DNA of 5,133 bases from Acidobacteria bacterium CG_4_9_14_3_um_filter_49_7 (GTDB lineage Bacteria > Acidobacteriota > Holophagae > Thermotomaculales > Thermotomaculaceae): the NCBI GenBank assembly GCA_002789615.1, contig PFTO01000045.1, positions 1 to 5,133 of the forward strand. Direction: 5' to 3'. The notes below the pieces were generated by a model. The model was not told the DNA's origin. It saw nothing but the letters and a program-made list of their open reading frames with translations, and did not search any database. The position numbers and the translations under genes were made by a program. Of this stretch, positions 1 through 5,133 are shown piece after piece; the first letter of the stretch is position 1, and the number at the start of each line of letters is the position of its first letter.

Positions 1-300
1 ATCGCCGCGTTTACCGAATCAGGCCACACAGCGTTGATGATTTCCAAACAAAAGCCGATGGTTCCGATATTCGGCCTGACTTCCCATCCCGGTTGTGCCA
101 GGCGATTGGCCATGTATCGCGGAGTAATTCCGGTATTGATTCAACCGGTGAACAATACTGATCAGCTGTTTCAAATGGTGGGAGAGACGCTGAAAAAAAT
201 AGGCATGGTACAGCCCGGTGATCAGGTGGCGGTGACCATGGGATTACCCTTCGGAGAGACCGGCACAACCAACCTGCTCCACGTGATGGTGATTGAATGA
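1..300 (+). CDS. pyk: Pyruvate kinase, C-terminal fragment (5' end outside window)
   Basis: This is the last 99 residues of pyruvate kinase, the cytosolic glycolytic enzyme that converts phosphoenolpyruvate and ADP to pyruvate and ATP. The frame is open from base 1, so the gene starts upstream. The visible part matches the family's C-terminal domain: a TESGHTA phosphate-loop-like motif near the beginning (the region that binds the allosteric effector in many family members), then the P-x-x-P-I-F-G-L-T strand, an ARRLAMYRGVIPV segment, and the terminal PGDQVAVTMG...GTTNLLHV signature. The catalytic barrel (K+, Mg2+ and PEP residues) is not in the window, so activity cannot be judged. Its TGA stop overlaps the lnt ATG in an ATGA (297-300), which suggests co-transcription and translational coupling. 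The identification rests on motif recall and is strong. Confidence 0.93.
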   Translation: MAAFTESGHTALMISKQKPMVPIFGLTSHPGCARRLAMYRGVIPVLIQPVNNTDQLFQMVGETLKKIGMVQPGDQVAVTMGLPFGETGTTNLLHVMVIE

Positions 301-1751
301 AGAAGTACCTGCTGCTGATTGTATCCGCCTTTCTTATCACGCTGGCCTTTTTTCCCTGGACCGCTTCATTACCTGTTTTTTTGTTTCTTGTGCCTGCAGC
401 AGTCGTAGCGCTGGAAGAGAAAAGCTGGAAACGCCGTTTGCTTTCAGGTTTCATATGGGGCGCACTGATTTTTTTCTTTAATTTCTACTGGACAGTTGTT
501 CCCATCCATTATTATGGCCGGATGAGCTACCCGGTTTCTGTTCTCCTTTTCTTTCCGCTGATGGTGTACCAGATGCTGCCCTTTACCATCTGGTTTGTCC
601 TTTTTCCGCCCCTCTTCAGGAAGAATGTATTTTTACCGGTACTCCTTTTCCCTTTTCTCACTGCAAGTCTCCCACTGATTTTCCCTTATTCTATTTCCTC
701 CACACTTTCTTTAATGCCGATGCTGGCCCAGAGTGCTCCATGGTGGGGCGAATGGGGCCTGGACGCTTTGATTGTGCTTGTGAACGTTCTGTTCTTTGTT
801 AGCTGGCAGAGGCGAAGTAGAAGGCATGTTGTCTTTGCCTGTGGCGTGATAATGCTGATGTTTGTCCATGGACTGGTGGTGCTCAACCTGCGCCCGGCTG
901 CACAGAAAAAAGGAATCTCTACAATATCCGTCGTCGTCGTACAGCCCTGTGTCCGGGATGGAGACAGCGAATTGGTGAAGGAACGGCAATTTTTCACTTC
1001 AATCCGTAAAATCAGGGAGATCTCAACAGGGAAACTGGTCGTCATACCGGAGTCAGCGCTGCCGGACGGAATTGCGGGGCGGACCGATTTCATGGACGTG
1101 ATGGGGGAAATCCGACGATCCCTGGACGCCTCGGCCTTACTGTTTAACGGAACTGTGTTCAAGAGTGGCCTGCTAACCAATTCCGAGTTCCTTTTGCGCA
1201 AAGACGGAACAGTTTCGCGGTATGATAAGCAAAATCTCATGTTGTTTGGCGAGCGGTTCCCCTTTTATTCACTGTTTCGACGCATCCCCATCTATGCTGC
1301 GGGATTCGCCAATTTCAGCCCAGGTCCAAAGACGGGTCCGTTGAAAGACAATTTACTGGTCATCGCGACACCCATTTGCCTGGAATGCATCTATCCGGGC
1401 TATGTGGCGACGCTGGCAAAATCCGCCAACCTCATAATCAACCCAACGGACGATGAATGGTTTGGGGCCACCCGGGCTACTCGTCTCCATTTTGCCCAGG
1501 TGCGCCTGAAAGCGGTGGAGAATAGGAGATACCTGATCCGTGCCACCAATACCGGCTACACGGTTGTGGTCAACGAGCGGGGACAGGTAGTGGAAGACCT
1601 GCCGGAGGGAAAGCCAAGACATTTGGAAGTGAATGTCCCTCTTCTCAGCGAAAGCACTCTGTTTCAGCGTGTTCATCACTGGATACCCTGGGTTGGTGCC
1701 CTGCTTTTCTGCAGTCTGTTTTTCTGGCGTCGCAAACAAGAGGATGAATAG
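297..1751 (+). CDS. lnt: Apolipoprotein N-acyltransferase
   Basis: Lnt is an inner-membrane enzyme that moves an acyl chain from a phospholipid to the N-terminal cysteine of diacylated, signal-cleaved lipoproteins, the last step of lipoprotein maturation. The 484-residue product has the expected two parts. Residues 1-200 hold about six hydrophobic segments. Residues about 208-450 form a nitrilase-type (CN hydrolase) domain, followed by a C-terminal membrane anchor at about 462-477 ending in WRRK. The catalytic triad is visible: E252 in VIPESALP, K311 in YDKQNLMLFGE, and C361 in TPICLE, matching E. coli E267, K335 and C387. E319 and E363 match E. coli E343 and E389. The residue after the nucleophile is Leu, where E. 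coli has Tyr388. The NPTDDEWFG and RATNTGYT blocks are also typical. Length is close to the E. coli protein (512). The start is set by the ATGA overlap with pyk. No strong Shine-Dalgarno is visible, so coupling to pyk translation is likely. Confidence 0.95.
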   Translation: MKKYLLLIVSAFLITLAFFPWTASLPVFLFLVPAAVVALEEKSWKRRLLSGFIWGALIFFFNFYWTVVPIHYYGRMSYPVSVLLFFPLMVYQMLPFTIWFVLFPPLFRKNVFLPVLLFPFLTASLPLIFPYSISSTLSLMPMLAQSAPWWGEWGLDALIVLVNVLFFVSWQRRSRRHVVFACGVIMLMFVHGLVVLNLRPAAQKKGISTISVVVVQPCVRDGDSELVKERQFFTSIRKIREISTGKLVVIPESALPDGIAGRTDFMDVMGEIRRSLDASALLFNGTVFKSGLLTNSEFLLRKDGTVSRYDKQNLMLFGERFPFYSLFRRIPIYAAGFANFSPGPKTGPLKDNLLVIATPICLECIYPGYVATLAKSANLIINPTDDEWFGATRATRLHFAQVRLKAVENRRYLIRATNTGYTVVVNERGQVVEDLPEGKPRHLEVNVPLLSESTLFQRVHHWIPWVGALLFCSLFFWRRKQEDE

Positions 1752-2686
1752 TGCTTCCGGAAAGTATCATCTTCGGCGGCTGGCCCATGGGTGGCTGGCA
1801 CTGGAGCGATGTCGACGAAAAAACCGCAATCCAGGCGGCAATAGCGGCGGCAGAGGCGGGAGTAACCTGGTTTGATACTGCCCCGGTGTATGGCTTTGGC
1901 CTGGGAGAACAGCGGCTAAGGCGGGCGTTGAAAAACATTGGCTCCCCGGTTCGCATCATGACCAAGTTCGGCCTTCGCTGGGACGTTGATGGCACACCAT
2001 TTTTTGAGACAACCTTCAATGGACAGAAAAAAATAGTGGTACGGTATTTTTCTCCCGCGAGCATCCGAATGGAGTGTGAGGAATCGCTGAAGCGTCTCGG
2101 CGTGGAATCCATCGACCTCTACCAGTTGCATTGGGATGATGGCCGTACGTCCCTTGTGGAGGCGGCGGAGACTCTGGAGCAGTTGAGAAAGGAAGGGAAA
2201 ATAAAGGAGTGGGGTGTCTGCAACCTCAACACGGGTGCCCTTCACAGCCTGGTGAGTGTGGGGGTTAAACCGGCCTCTCTCCAGTTCAGGTACAGTCTGT
2301 TGAACCGGAAACCTGAAAACAGCCTGATTCCCTATTGCCGGAAACACAAAATCCACTTTCTCGCATACTCTCCGTTGGGGCGGGGGTTGTTGACTGGAAA
2401 CGCCTCCACCGAGCGCGCATTCGAACCGGAAGATGACAGAAAATACTGGAAACCGGAAAAAATAGCAGATATCAACCGTAAACTTGCCTCCCTTGCATCA
2501 ATTGCAGAACGGTACGGCATCGGAATCCCCGCATTGATTCTGGCCTGGACGCTGAACCAGCCCGGCATCTCAGGTGCGATCGCAGGCGCCAGAACCCCTG
2601 GACAGGCAAGAACGAATGCAAAAGCTGTCTCTGTTCAACTGACATCGGATGAAATTACCTTCATCTCCGGCCTGTTTGCCCGTTGA
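1751..2686 (+). CDS. Aldo/keto reductase family oxidoreductase
   Basis: This 311-residue protein fits the aldo/keto reductase superfamily: cytosolic, monomeric TIM-barrel enzymes that reduce aldehydes or ketones with NAD(P)H. The catalytic tetrad is present: D42 and Y47 in WFDTAPVYG, K72 in MTKFG, and H127 in LYQLHWDD. Other family marks are the G-V-C-N-L segment (155-159, usually GVSNF), QFRYSLLNR (178-186), AYSPLGRGLLTG (205-216), and the C-terminal AIAGARTPGQARTNA cofactor phosphate-binding segment (276-290). The substrate cannot be deduced. General resemblance is to IolS/YdhF-type bacterial members. The start is GTG at 1751, sharing one base with the lnt TAG stop and preceded by AAGAGGA (1738-1744) at 6-nt spacing, which makes this start convincing. 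It is the last gene of the apparent pyk-lnt operon, and a non-coding spacer with hairpins follows. Confidence 0.93.
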   Translation: MLPESIIFGGWPMGGWHWSDVDEKTAIQAAIAAAEAGVTWFDTAPVYGFGLGEQRLRRALKNIGSPVRIMTKFGLRWDVDGTPFFETTFNGQKKIVVRYFSPASIRMECEESLKRLGVESIDLYQLHWDDGRTSLVEAAETLEQLRKEGKIKEWGVCNLNTGALHSLVSVGVKPASLQFRYSLLNRKPENSLIPYCRKHKIHFLAYSPLGRGLLTGNASTERAFEPEDDRKYWKPEKIADINRKLASLASIAERYGIGIPALILAWTLNQPGISGAIAGARTPGQARTNAKAVSVQLTSDEITFISGLFAR

Positions 2687-2711
2687 ATATGGTGGAAGAA
2701 GCGTTTGCCCG

Positions 2712-2736
2712 GTTTGGGACGTGGTTCCGTCTTCTT
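2712..2736 (+). repeat. REP-like repeat, copy 1
   Basis: This is the first of two similar copies in the spacer after the aldo/keto reductase gene. The core GTTTGGGA-CG-TGGTTCC-G-TC matches the copy at 2830 in 17 of its first 20 bases, and all three differences are transitions. A TTCTT follows in both copies, with three extra bases before it in copy 2. A short stem can form around the TGGTTC loop, with GAC (2718-2720) pairing with GTC (2729-2731). The copies are 118 bp apart and in the same orientation. This would fit a dispersed intergenic (REP-like) family. The wider family is inferred, since only two copies are visible here. Confidence 0.5.
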
Positions 2737-2788
2737 GGAAGGGAACCCCTACTGTCGACGTCAGTCTGGAGTAGGGAACTTTTCCCTA
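2723..2788 (+). other. Cluster of hairpins, possible operon end
   Basis: Three self-complementary structures occur here. Hairpin A: GGTTCC (2723-2728) pairs with GGAACC (2742-2747), continued inside by CTTC/GAAG (2731-2734/2738-2741) around a TTG loop, with a 2-nt bulge. Hairpin B: CCCTACT (2747-2753) pairs with AGTAGGG (2770-2776). Hairpin C: TAGGGAA (2772-2778) pairs with TTCCCTA (2782-2788) around CTT. B and C share bases 2772-2776 and cannot both form. The position, just past the three-gene operon, suits transcription termination, but no U-run follows directly; the first TTTT is at about 2797-2800. They may instead belong to the intergenic repeat. Confidence 0.35.
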
Positions 2789-2829
2789 AGCGCCCCTTTT
2801 AAGCAAGCTCAACGACCACTCTGCATCAA

Positions 2830-2857
2830 GTTTGGGATATGGTTCCATCCCCTTCTT
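2830..2857 (+). repeat. REP-like repeat, copy 2
   Basis: This is the second copy of the element at 2712, reading GTTTGGGA-TA-TGGTTCC-A-TC, then CCC and TTCTT. GGGAT (2834-2838) pairs with ATCCC (2847-2851) around an 8-base loop. Compared with copy 1, the closing pair changes from C2720-G2729 to T2838-A2847. Both partners have changed and pairing is kept, which argues for a selected folded form, although two copies give only one such covariation. It lies about 80 bp upstream of the UPF0316 gene and would be in its leader if transcription starts upstream. Confidence 0.5.
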
Positions 2858-2902
2858 AAAGATTAGTCTGTTTCGATGTCCGGCGCTTTACCAGCGCATT
2901 TC

Positions 2903-2929
2903 TATACTGTACAATCCAAGCAAAGGAGG
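2903..2929 (+). promoter_or_regulatory. Strong RBS, with a possible -10 box, for the UPF0316 gene
   Basis: AAAGGAGG (2922-2929) lies 7 nt before ATG 2937, a near-ideal Shine-Dalgarno that fixes the start of the UPF0316 gene. TATACT (2903-2908) resembles a sigma70 -10 box, but no recognisable -35 box lies 16-18 bp upstream. A GCGCT/AGCGC stem (2883-2887/2893-2897) sits just before it. The RBS is certain; the promoter is weak and would give a very short leader. Confidence 0.5.
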
Positions 2930-2936
2930 GCAAGTT

Positions 2937-3545
2937 ATGGACTGGACGGCGTTGCAGATAAATCATCCGGACCTTTGGAAGTATGCCGTGATCCCCATTT
3001 TGATCTGCCTTGCAAGGGTGATTGACGTGACAATCGGTACCGTTCGGATTGTATTTCTTTCCAAGGGGATGAAACGTCTTGCGCCTTTTCTGGGATTCTT
3101 CGAGGTGGTCATCTGGCTGCTGGCCATTGCCCAGGTTATGAAACATATGGACAGCTGGATCAATTATATTGCTTATGGCATGGGTTTTGCCCTTGGAAAT
3201 TACTTAGGGATGGTGATTGAAGAAAAACTCTCCATCGGATATGTTCTACTGAGAATAATCACAAAGAAACCGGCTGATTCATTGATTGAGCAGTTTCGTA
3301 AGCAGGGGATGCACCTGACATTTGTGAAAGGGACCGGACTGAACGGGCCCGTCCAGGTGCTTTTTACGATTATCCGGCGAAAGATGTTCTCCTCACATCT
3401 CAAGCTGATCCGCCAATATAATCCTGAAGCCGTTTATTCAGTTGAAGACGTCAGGTTTCTGAGTGAGCATGCGGTGGTTGGCGAGGTCCTTTCTCCATCC
3501 AGACCGGGCAGAAAACTGTTTCGCTTCCATCGAAAAGGAAAGTAG
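2937..3545 (+). CDS. UPF0316 membrane protein (DUF5698 + DUF2179)
   Basis: This 202-residue inner-membrane protein belongs to the uncharacterised UPF0316 family (relatives include Bacillus YebE). No biochemical function is established, and I do not assign one. The N-terminal DUF5698 part has three hydrophobic segments at about 16-40, 48-67 and 74-95, carrying the family blocks ARVIDVTIGTVRIVF (26-40), GFFEVVIWLLAIAQ (53-66) and GMGFALGNYLG (81-91), followed by IEEKL. The C-terminal DUF2179 part, about 100-180, is soluble and includes the G-T-G-L-N-G turn (132-137), LFTIIRRK (142-149) and PEAVYSVEDVR (163-173). The C-terminus is basic (RKLFRFHRKGK). The frame stays open upstream to about 2832, but that extension runs through the repeat and has no RBS, while ATG 2937 has a near-perfect one. 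It appears monocistronic, with spacers on both sides. Confidence 0.88.
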   Translation: MDWTALQINHPDLWKYAVIPILICLARVIDVTIGTVRIVFLSKGMKRLAPFLGFFEVVIWLLAIAQVMKHMDSWINYIAYGMGFALGNYLGMVIEEKLSIGYVLLRIITKKPADSLIEQFRKQGMHLTFVKGTGLNGPVQVLFTIIRRKMFSSHLKLIRQYNPEAVYSVEDVRFLSEHAVVGEVLSPSRPGRKLFRFHRKGK

Positions 3546-3678
3546 GGGCAAAATGTGGCATCAGCGTGGTTAACGATCTACAGATACGGTGACGGAAGTA
3601 GCCCATAGTCGGTTTGATGGTCGCGCGGAATGAATAAATTTGGGTGCATTTTGATATTAGAAAGAGAAAAGGGGCGTC

Positions 3679-3710
3679 ATGACCGATCATAAAACTGACC
3701 GATCATAAAA
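3679..3710 (+). repeat. 16-bp tandem duplication over the start codon
   Basis: Unit 1 (3679-3694) and unit 2 (3695-3710) are identical in 15 of 16 bases. Unit 1 begins with ATG and unit 2 with CTG; both continue TGACCGATCATAAAA. Because 16 is not a multiple of three, initiation at ATG runs into TAA (3706-3708). Unit 2 is in frame with the downstream protein but has only a CTG in place of the ATG, and its distance from the RBS is too long for normal initiation. With unit 1 directly joined to ACGCCGGAATGG, the reading would be an ordinary start, so the duplication explains the broken 5' end. Confidence 0.85.
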
Positions 3711-4046
3711 CGCCGGAATGGCTGTTGGAAACGCAGAATGAGAGCTGGGAACCGGAGATCATTGTTTCCGGTATTACCCTGACATTTCTTTTCCTTTTGC
3801 CCAGGCATATTTACAATTTCTGTGCCATGCTGATTCAGGATCATGGTGTGCTGGAAATCCTGGGACAAACCTACTACCTGACCAGTATGACAGTGTTGAC
3901 GGGTCTGAAAATTGTCCTGATTGTTCACCTGGCTTTGGGGGTTATTGGACCGGACTTGTTGGGCTCAGCTATGTATTCTCCATGGCATCAAGCGTGAGAA
4001 CCTGATAAAAACACAGCAGCAGCTTCATTTGAAAAACCTGAAGAGG
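3679..4046 (+). pseudogene. Broken membrane-protein gene, 5' part only
   Basis: The remains of a gene of unknown function. ATG 3679 has a fair RBS (AAAAGGGG, 3667-3674) but stops after nine codons because a 16-bp duplication shifts the frame. The second unit restores the frame: TDHKTPEWLLE, then QNESWEPEIIVSGITLTF and two hydrophobic segments up to HLAL (codons to about 3937). The reading then moves to another frame at the GGGGG run (3937-3941), giving GYWTGLVGLSYVF (3940-3978), and again near 3979-3981, giving HGIKRENLIKTQQQ...LKNLK (to about 4043). Each shift fits loss of one base. The pieces read as one coherent protein with at least three membrane segments, resembling N-termini of large uncharacterised membrane proteins I recall from Bacteroidetes. 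The similarity stops at about 4046, where IS30-like DNA begins, so the 3' part is lost. The 133-bp spacer before it (3546-3678) shows no clear promoter or terminator. Confidence 0.7.
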
Positions 4047-4057
4047 CGAATTCCAAT

Positions 4058-4460
4058 TCAAAGTGCGGCACTTTGCTCTCGAAAGAAGACCTCATGCGGG
4101 GTCTGATAGTCGAGGCATTTCCTGGGTCGATGATTGATCAATTGAACGGAAATAGCAAATGATTCGTCTGAAACCTTGCTGAAGTCGGGCCTCTTTGGAT
4201 GGAATTGACGAACTAGACCGTTGGTATTTTTATTGGTTCTCCGTTGCCAGGCTGCGGTTGGATCTGCAACATAAACAGTGAGACCTGTTGTTTTCTGAAC
4301 CTCTTTGAGTCTGGCAAATTTCCTTTCATTGTCCAGTGTCAGAGTATGGCGATATGCCTTTGGCACCTTCCAGAACAAGCGGGTAATTGCTTGCACCAGA
4401 GTCTGGGATTTTTTGTTTTGAACCGTCCTTTTTGTAATTGACACGGGCAGTCTTGTGCCT
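4058..4460 (-). pseudogene. IS30-family transposase, truncated and inactivated
   Basis: The open part (4444 down to 4058, about 128 codons) reads like the catalytic-core end of an IS30 DDE transposase. TLTLDN (34-39) carries the second catalytic Asp (38); then come YVADPTAAWQRRTNKNTNGLVRQ, HPKRPDFSKVS, and the closing NHRPRKCLDYQTPHEVFF. The family pattern at the third catalytic site is RGTNENTNGL; here it is RRTNKN, so the catalytic Glu is Lys (codon at 4231-4229, GAA to AAA by one transition). The usual DNGKEF is DNERKF. Upstream of 4444 the family sense continues for a few residues (HKTARV) in another frame, which implies a small indel near 4440. The N-terminal half is absent. No start codon or RBS of its own is needed or seen. 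It is clearly non-functional. Confidence 0.82.
4059..4075. repeat. Perfect 8-bp inverted repeat with one central base
   Basis: CAAAGTGC (4059-4066) and GCACTTTG (4068-4075) flank a single G. It spans the transposase stop codon. As RNA it would fold as a 7-bp stem with a CGG loop. It may be part of the IS end or a chance product of the Ala-Ala-Leu coding end; no function is shown. Confidence 0.6.
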
Positions 4461-4466
4461 TATAAT
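4438..4466 (+). promoter_or_regulatory. Consensus sigma70 promoter for the GNAT gene
   Basis: TTGACA (4438-4443), a 17-bp spacer and TATAAT (4461-4466) match the housekeeping sigma factor consensus at all 12 positions with optimal spacing. Transcription should start near 4473, giving a leader of about 42 nt before the GTG at 4515. The -35 box lies in transposase-derived DNA and the -10 box at or just beyond the limit of recognisable transposase sequence, so the promoter may have been formed or brought by the insertion. A small GGCA/TGCC inverted repeat (4446-4449/4456-4459) lies in the spacer. Activity is not shown by sequence alone. Confidence 0.8.
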
Positions 4467-4514
4467 ATACTCAATATTGTATTTGTAGGAATCCATCAAC
4501 CAAGGAGGCGCTAA

Positions 4515-5111
4515 GTGAAGTTCAAATTTCCGCACACGTATCCCCTGAAGAATGGTCAGACGGTCACTATTGATCTGCTGAAAAGCTCCGATTACAAGGA
4601 TGTTCATAATTTTTTTGGACGTTTAACGGATAATGACCGGGAGTACCTGAAATATGATGTCAGCAATCTGGAGTTTGTCAGGGACCGCATGGCAGGTATT
4701 GATCAGAAAACTCGCATTTCAATCAGCGCGCGCAATGCTGATGGTCTGATTGTGGGGGAGTCCACAGTGTACTGGACGCAGTTTGGCTGGAAATCTCATA
4801 TCGGCAAACTTCGGATTGTGGTCGACAAAGATTACCGTGGTTTTGGTTTGTCCCGCTATCTTGCCCAATTGATCTTCTTTAAGGCACAGCAGTTGGGTCT
4901 TTCCAAGATTATTGCTGAATTTGTGCCGCTTCAAGCGGCGGCGGGGCACATCCTCGGCGAATTAGGGCTTAAAAAGGTGGCAGTTCTGCCCGGGTTTGCC
5001 ATTGACAAAAAAAACAATAAACATGACATTGTCGTAATGGCTGCGGATCTGGAAAATCTCCTGGAAAAATATGAAAATATGATCATGGATGATGAACACA
5101 AGGGTGGCTGA
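4515..5111 (+). CDS. GNAT family N-acetyltransferase
   Basis: This 198-residue cytosolic protein fits the GCN5-related N-acetyltransferase fold, which transfers an acetyl group from acetyl-CoA to an amine. The N-terminus (LKNGQTVTIDLLKSSDYKDVHNFF) is the usual first strand and helix, with an S/T-D-x-D-R-E-Y-L element at about 38-45. GKLRIVVDKDYRGFGLSRYL (98-116) is core strand 4 followed by the pyrophosphate-binding loop (R-G-F-G-L-S, 108-113), the key motif. LGLSKIIAEFV (127-137) and a helix leading to LGLKKVAVLPGF (150-161) complete the fold. The C-terminal 20 residues are charged and probably helical. The acceptor, whether a small molecule or protein lysine, cannot be told. GTG 4515 is chosen because AAGGAGG (4502-4508) lies 6 nt before it; the perfect promoter at 4438-4466 should drive it. 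A GAGGAAGTGACG follows the stop (5118-5129), possibly the start region of a next gene cut by the window end. Confidence 0.88.
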   Translation: MKFKFPHTYPLKNGQTVTIDLLKSSDYKDVHNFFGRLTDNDREYLKYDVSNLEFVRDRMAGIDQKTRISISARNADGLIVGESTVYWTQFGWKSHIGKLRIVVDKDYRGFGLSRYLAQLIFFKAQQLGLSKIIAEFVPLQAAAGHILGELGLKKVAVLPGFAIDKKNNKHDIVVMAADLENLLEKYENMIMDDEHKGG

Positions 5112-5133
5112 TTTATAGAGGAAGTGACGGTAG

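Larger units (their letters stand above)
4047..4460 (-). mobile_element. IS30-family insertion sequence remnant
   Basis: A minus-strand fragment of an IS30-family element. It keeps the C-terminal part of the transposase and, at 4047-4066, a sequence (GGCGAATTCCAATTCAAAGTGC area) of the kind seen at the transposase-3' end of IS30-type elements. The start of the transposase gene, including its helix-turn-helix and the first catalytic Asp, and the other terminal repeat are missing, so the element cannot move by itself. It sits exactly where the broken membrane-protein gene ends. Both limits are approximate: the 4047 edge is inferred from loss of membrane-protein sense, the 4460 edge from loss of transposase sense. 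Confidence 0.7.

Noticed and set aside
686..1240. Long minus-strand frame (184 codons) inside lnt
   Set aside because: It lies wholly antisense to the conserved Lnt catalytic domain, has no recognisable motif, and is a shadow of the coding strand.
2832..2936. N-terminal extension of the UPF0316 protein to about 2832 (35 extra residues)
   Set aside because: The extension runs through the repeat copy, has no ribosome binding site, and ATG 2937 has AAAGGAGG at 7-nt spacing and matches the family's usual N-terminus.
3614..3642. Possible promoter TTGATG with an AT-rich -10 before the broken membrane-protein gene
   Set aside because: The sequence at the right spacing (AATTTG) is a poor -10 and alternatives have wrong spacing. 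Not strong enough to list.
3681..3710. The two GACCGATCATAAAA units as operator or iteron sites
   Set aside because: They are adjacent, only two, and fully explained as duplication of the coding start; the encoded TDHKT fits the downstream frame.
3725..3997. Stand-alone 90-residue protein starting at TTG 3725
   Set aside because: No RBS lies before the TTG. The in-frame sense continues upstream to the duplicated start, and the C-terminus (GVIGPDLLGSAMYSPWHQA) is out-of-frame reading of GYWTGLVGLSYVF. It is a fragment of the pseudogene.
4244..4441. Plus-strand 65-codon frame opposite the transposase remnant
   Set aside because: It is antisense to recognisable IS30 transposase sequence, with no RBS and no family resemblance.
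4326..4607. Minus-strand reading frame of 93 codons overlapping the GNAT start
   Set aside because: Most of it is antisense to the GNAT gene and its RBS. Only a short stretch (HKTARV) looks like transposase, explained by a frameshift in the IS30 remnant.

Overview
The window looks like chromosomal DNA from a Gram-negative bacterium. The strongest sign is a complete apolipoprotein N-acyltransferase (Lnt), an inner-membrane enzyme of lipoprotein maturation. The gene set (pyruvate kinase, Lnt, an aldo/keto reductase, a UPF0316 protein and a GNAT) and the moderate base composition would suit a deltaproteobacterium / Desulfobacterota. That placement is an impression from family resemblance, not a measured result.

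Layout. (1) 1-2686 is a tightly packed plus-strand operon: the 3' end of pyruvate kinase, then lnt (ATGA overlap), then an aldo/keto reductase with a GTG start (TAGTG overlap). (2) 2687-2936 is a non-coding spacer. It holds two diverged copies of a REP-like repeat and several hairpins, and ends in a strong ribosome binding site. (3) 2937-3545 encodes a UPF0316 (DUF5698 + DUF2179) membrane protein of unknown function. (4) 3546-4514 is a decayed zone. A membrane-protein gene has a 16-bp tandem duplication at its start codon, two further apparent one-base deletions, and an abrupt end where a minus-strand IS30-family transposase remnant begins. (5) 4438-4466 is a perfect-consensus sigma70 promoter (TTGACA, 17-bp spacer, TATAAT) at the far edge of that remnant. 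It points into a GNAT acetyltransferase gene (4515-5111) with a strong RBS.

How the parts relate. The first three genes are probably co-transcribed and translationally coupled, although their functions (glycolysis, lipoprotein maturation, carbonyl reduction) do not form one obvious pathway. The second half tells a story of genome change: an IS30 element appears to have landed in a membrane-protein gene, both decayed, and the GNAT gene now seems to depend on a promoter whose -35 box lies in old transposase DNA. I see no CRISPR array, tRNA or rRNA, and no convincing new multi-gene system. The most interesting signals are the IS-edge promoter, the start-codon duplication, and the paired repeats with a compensatory base change.
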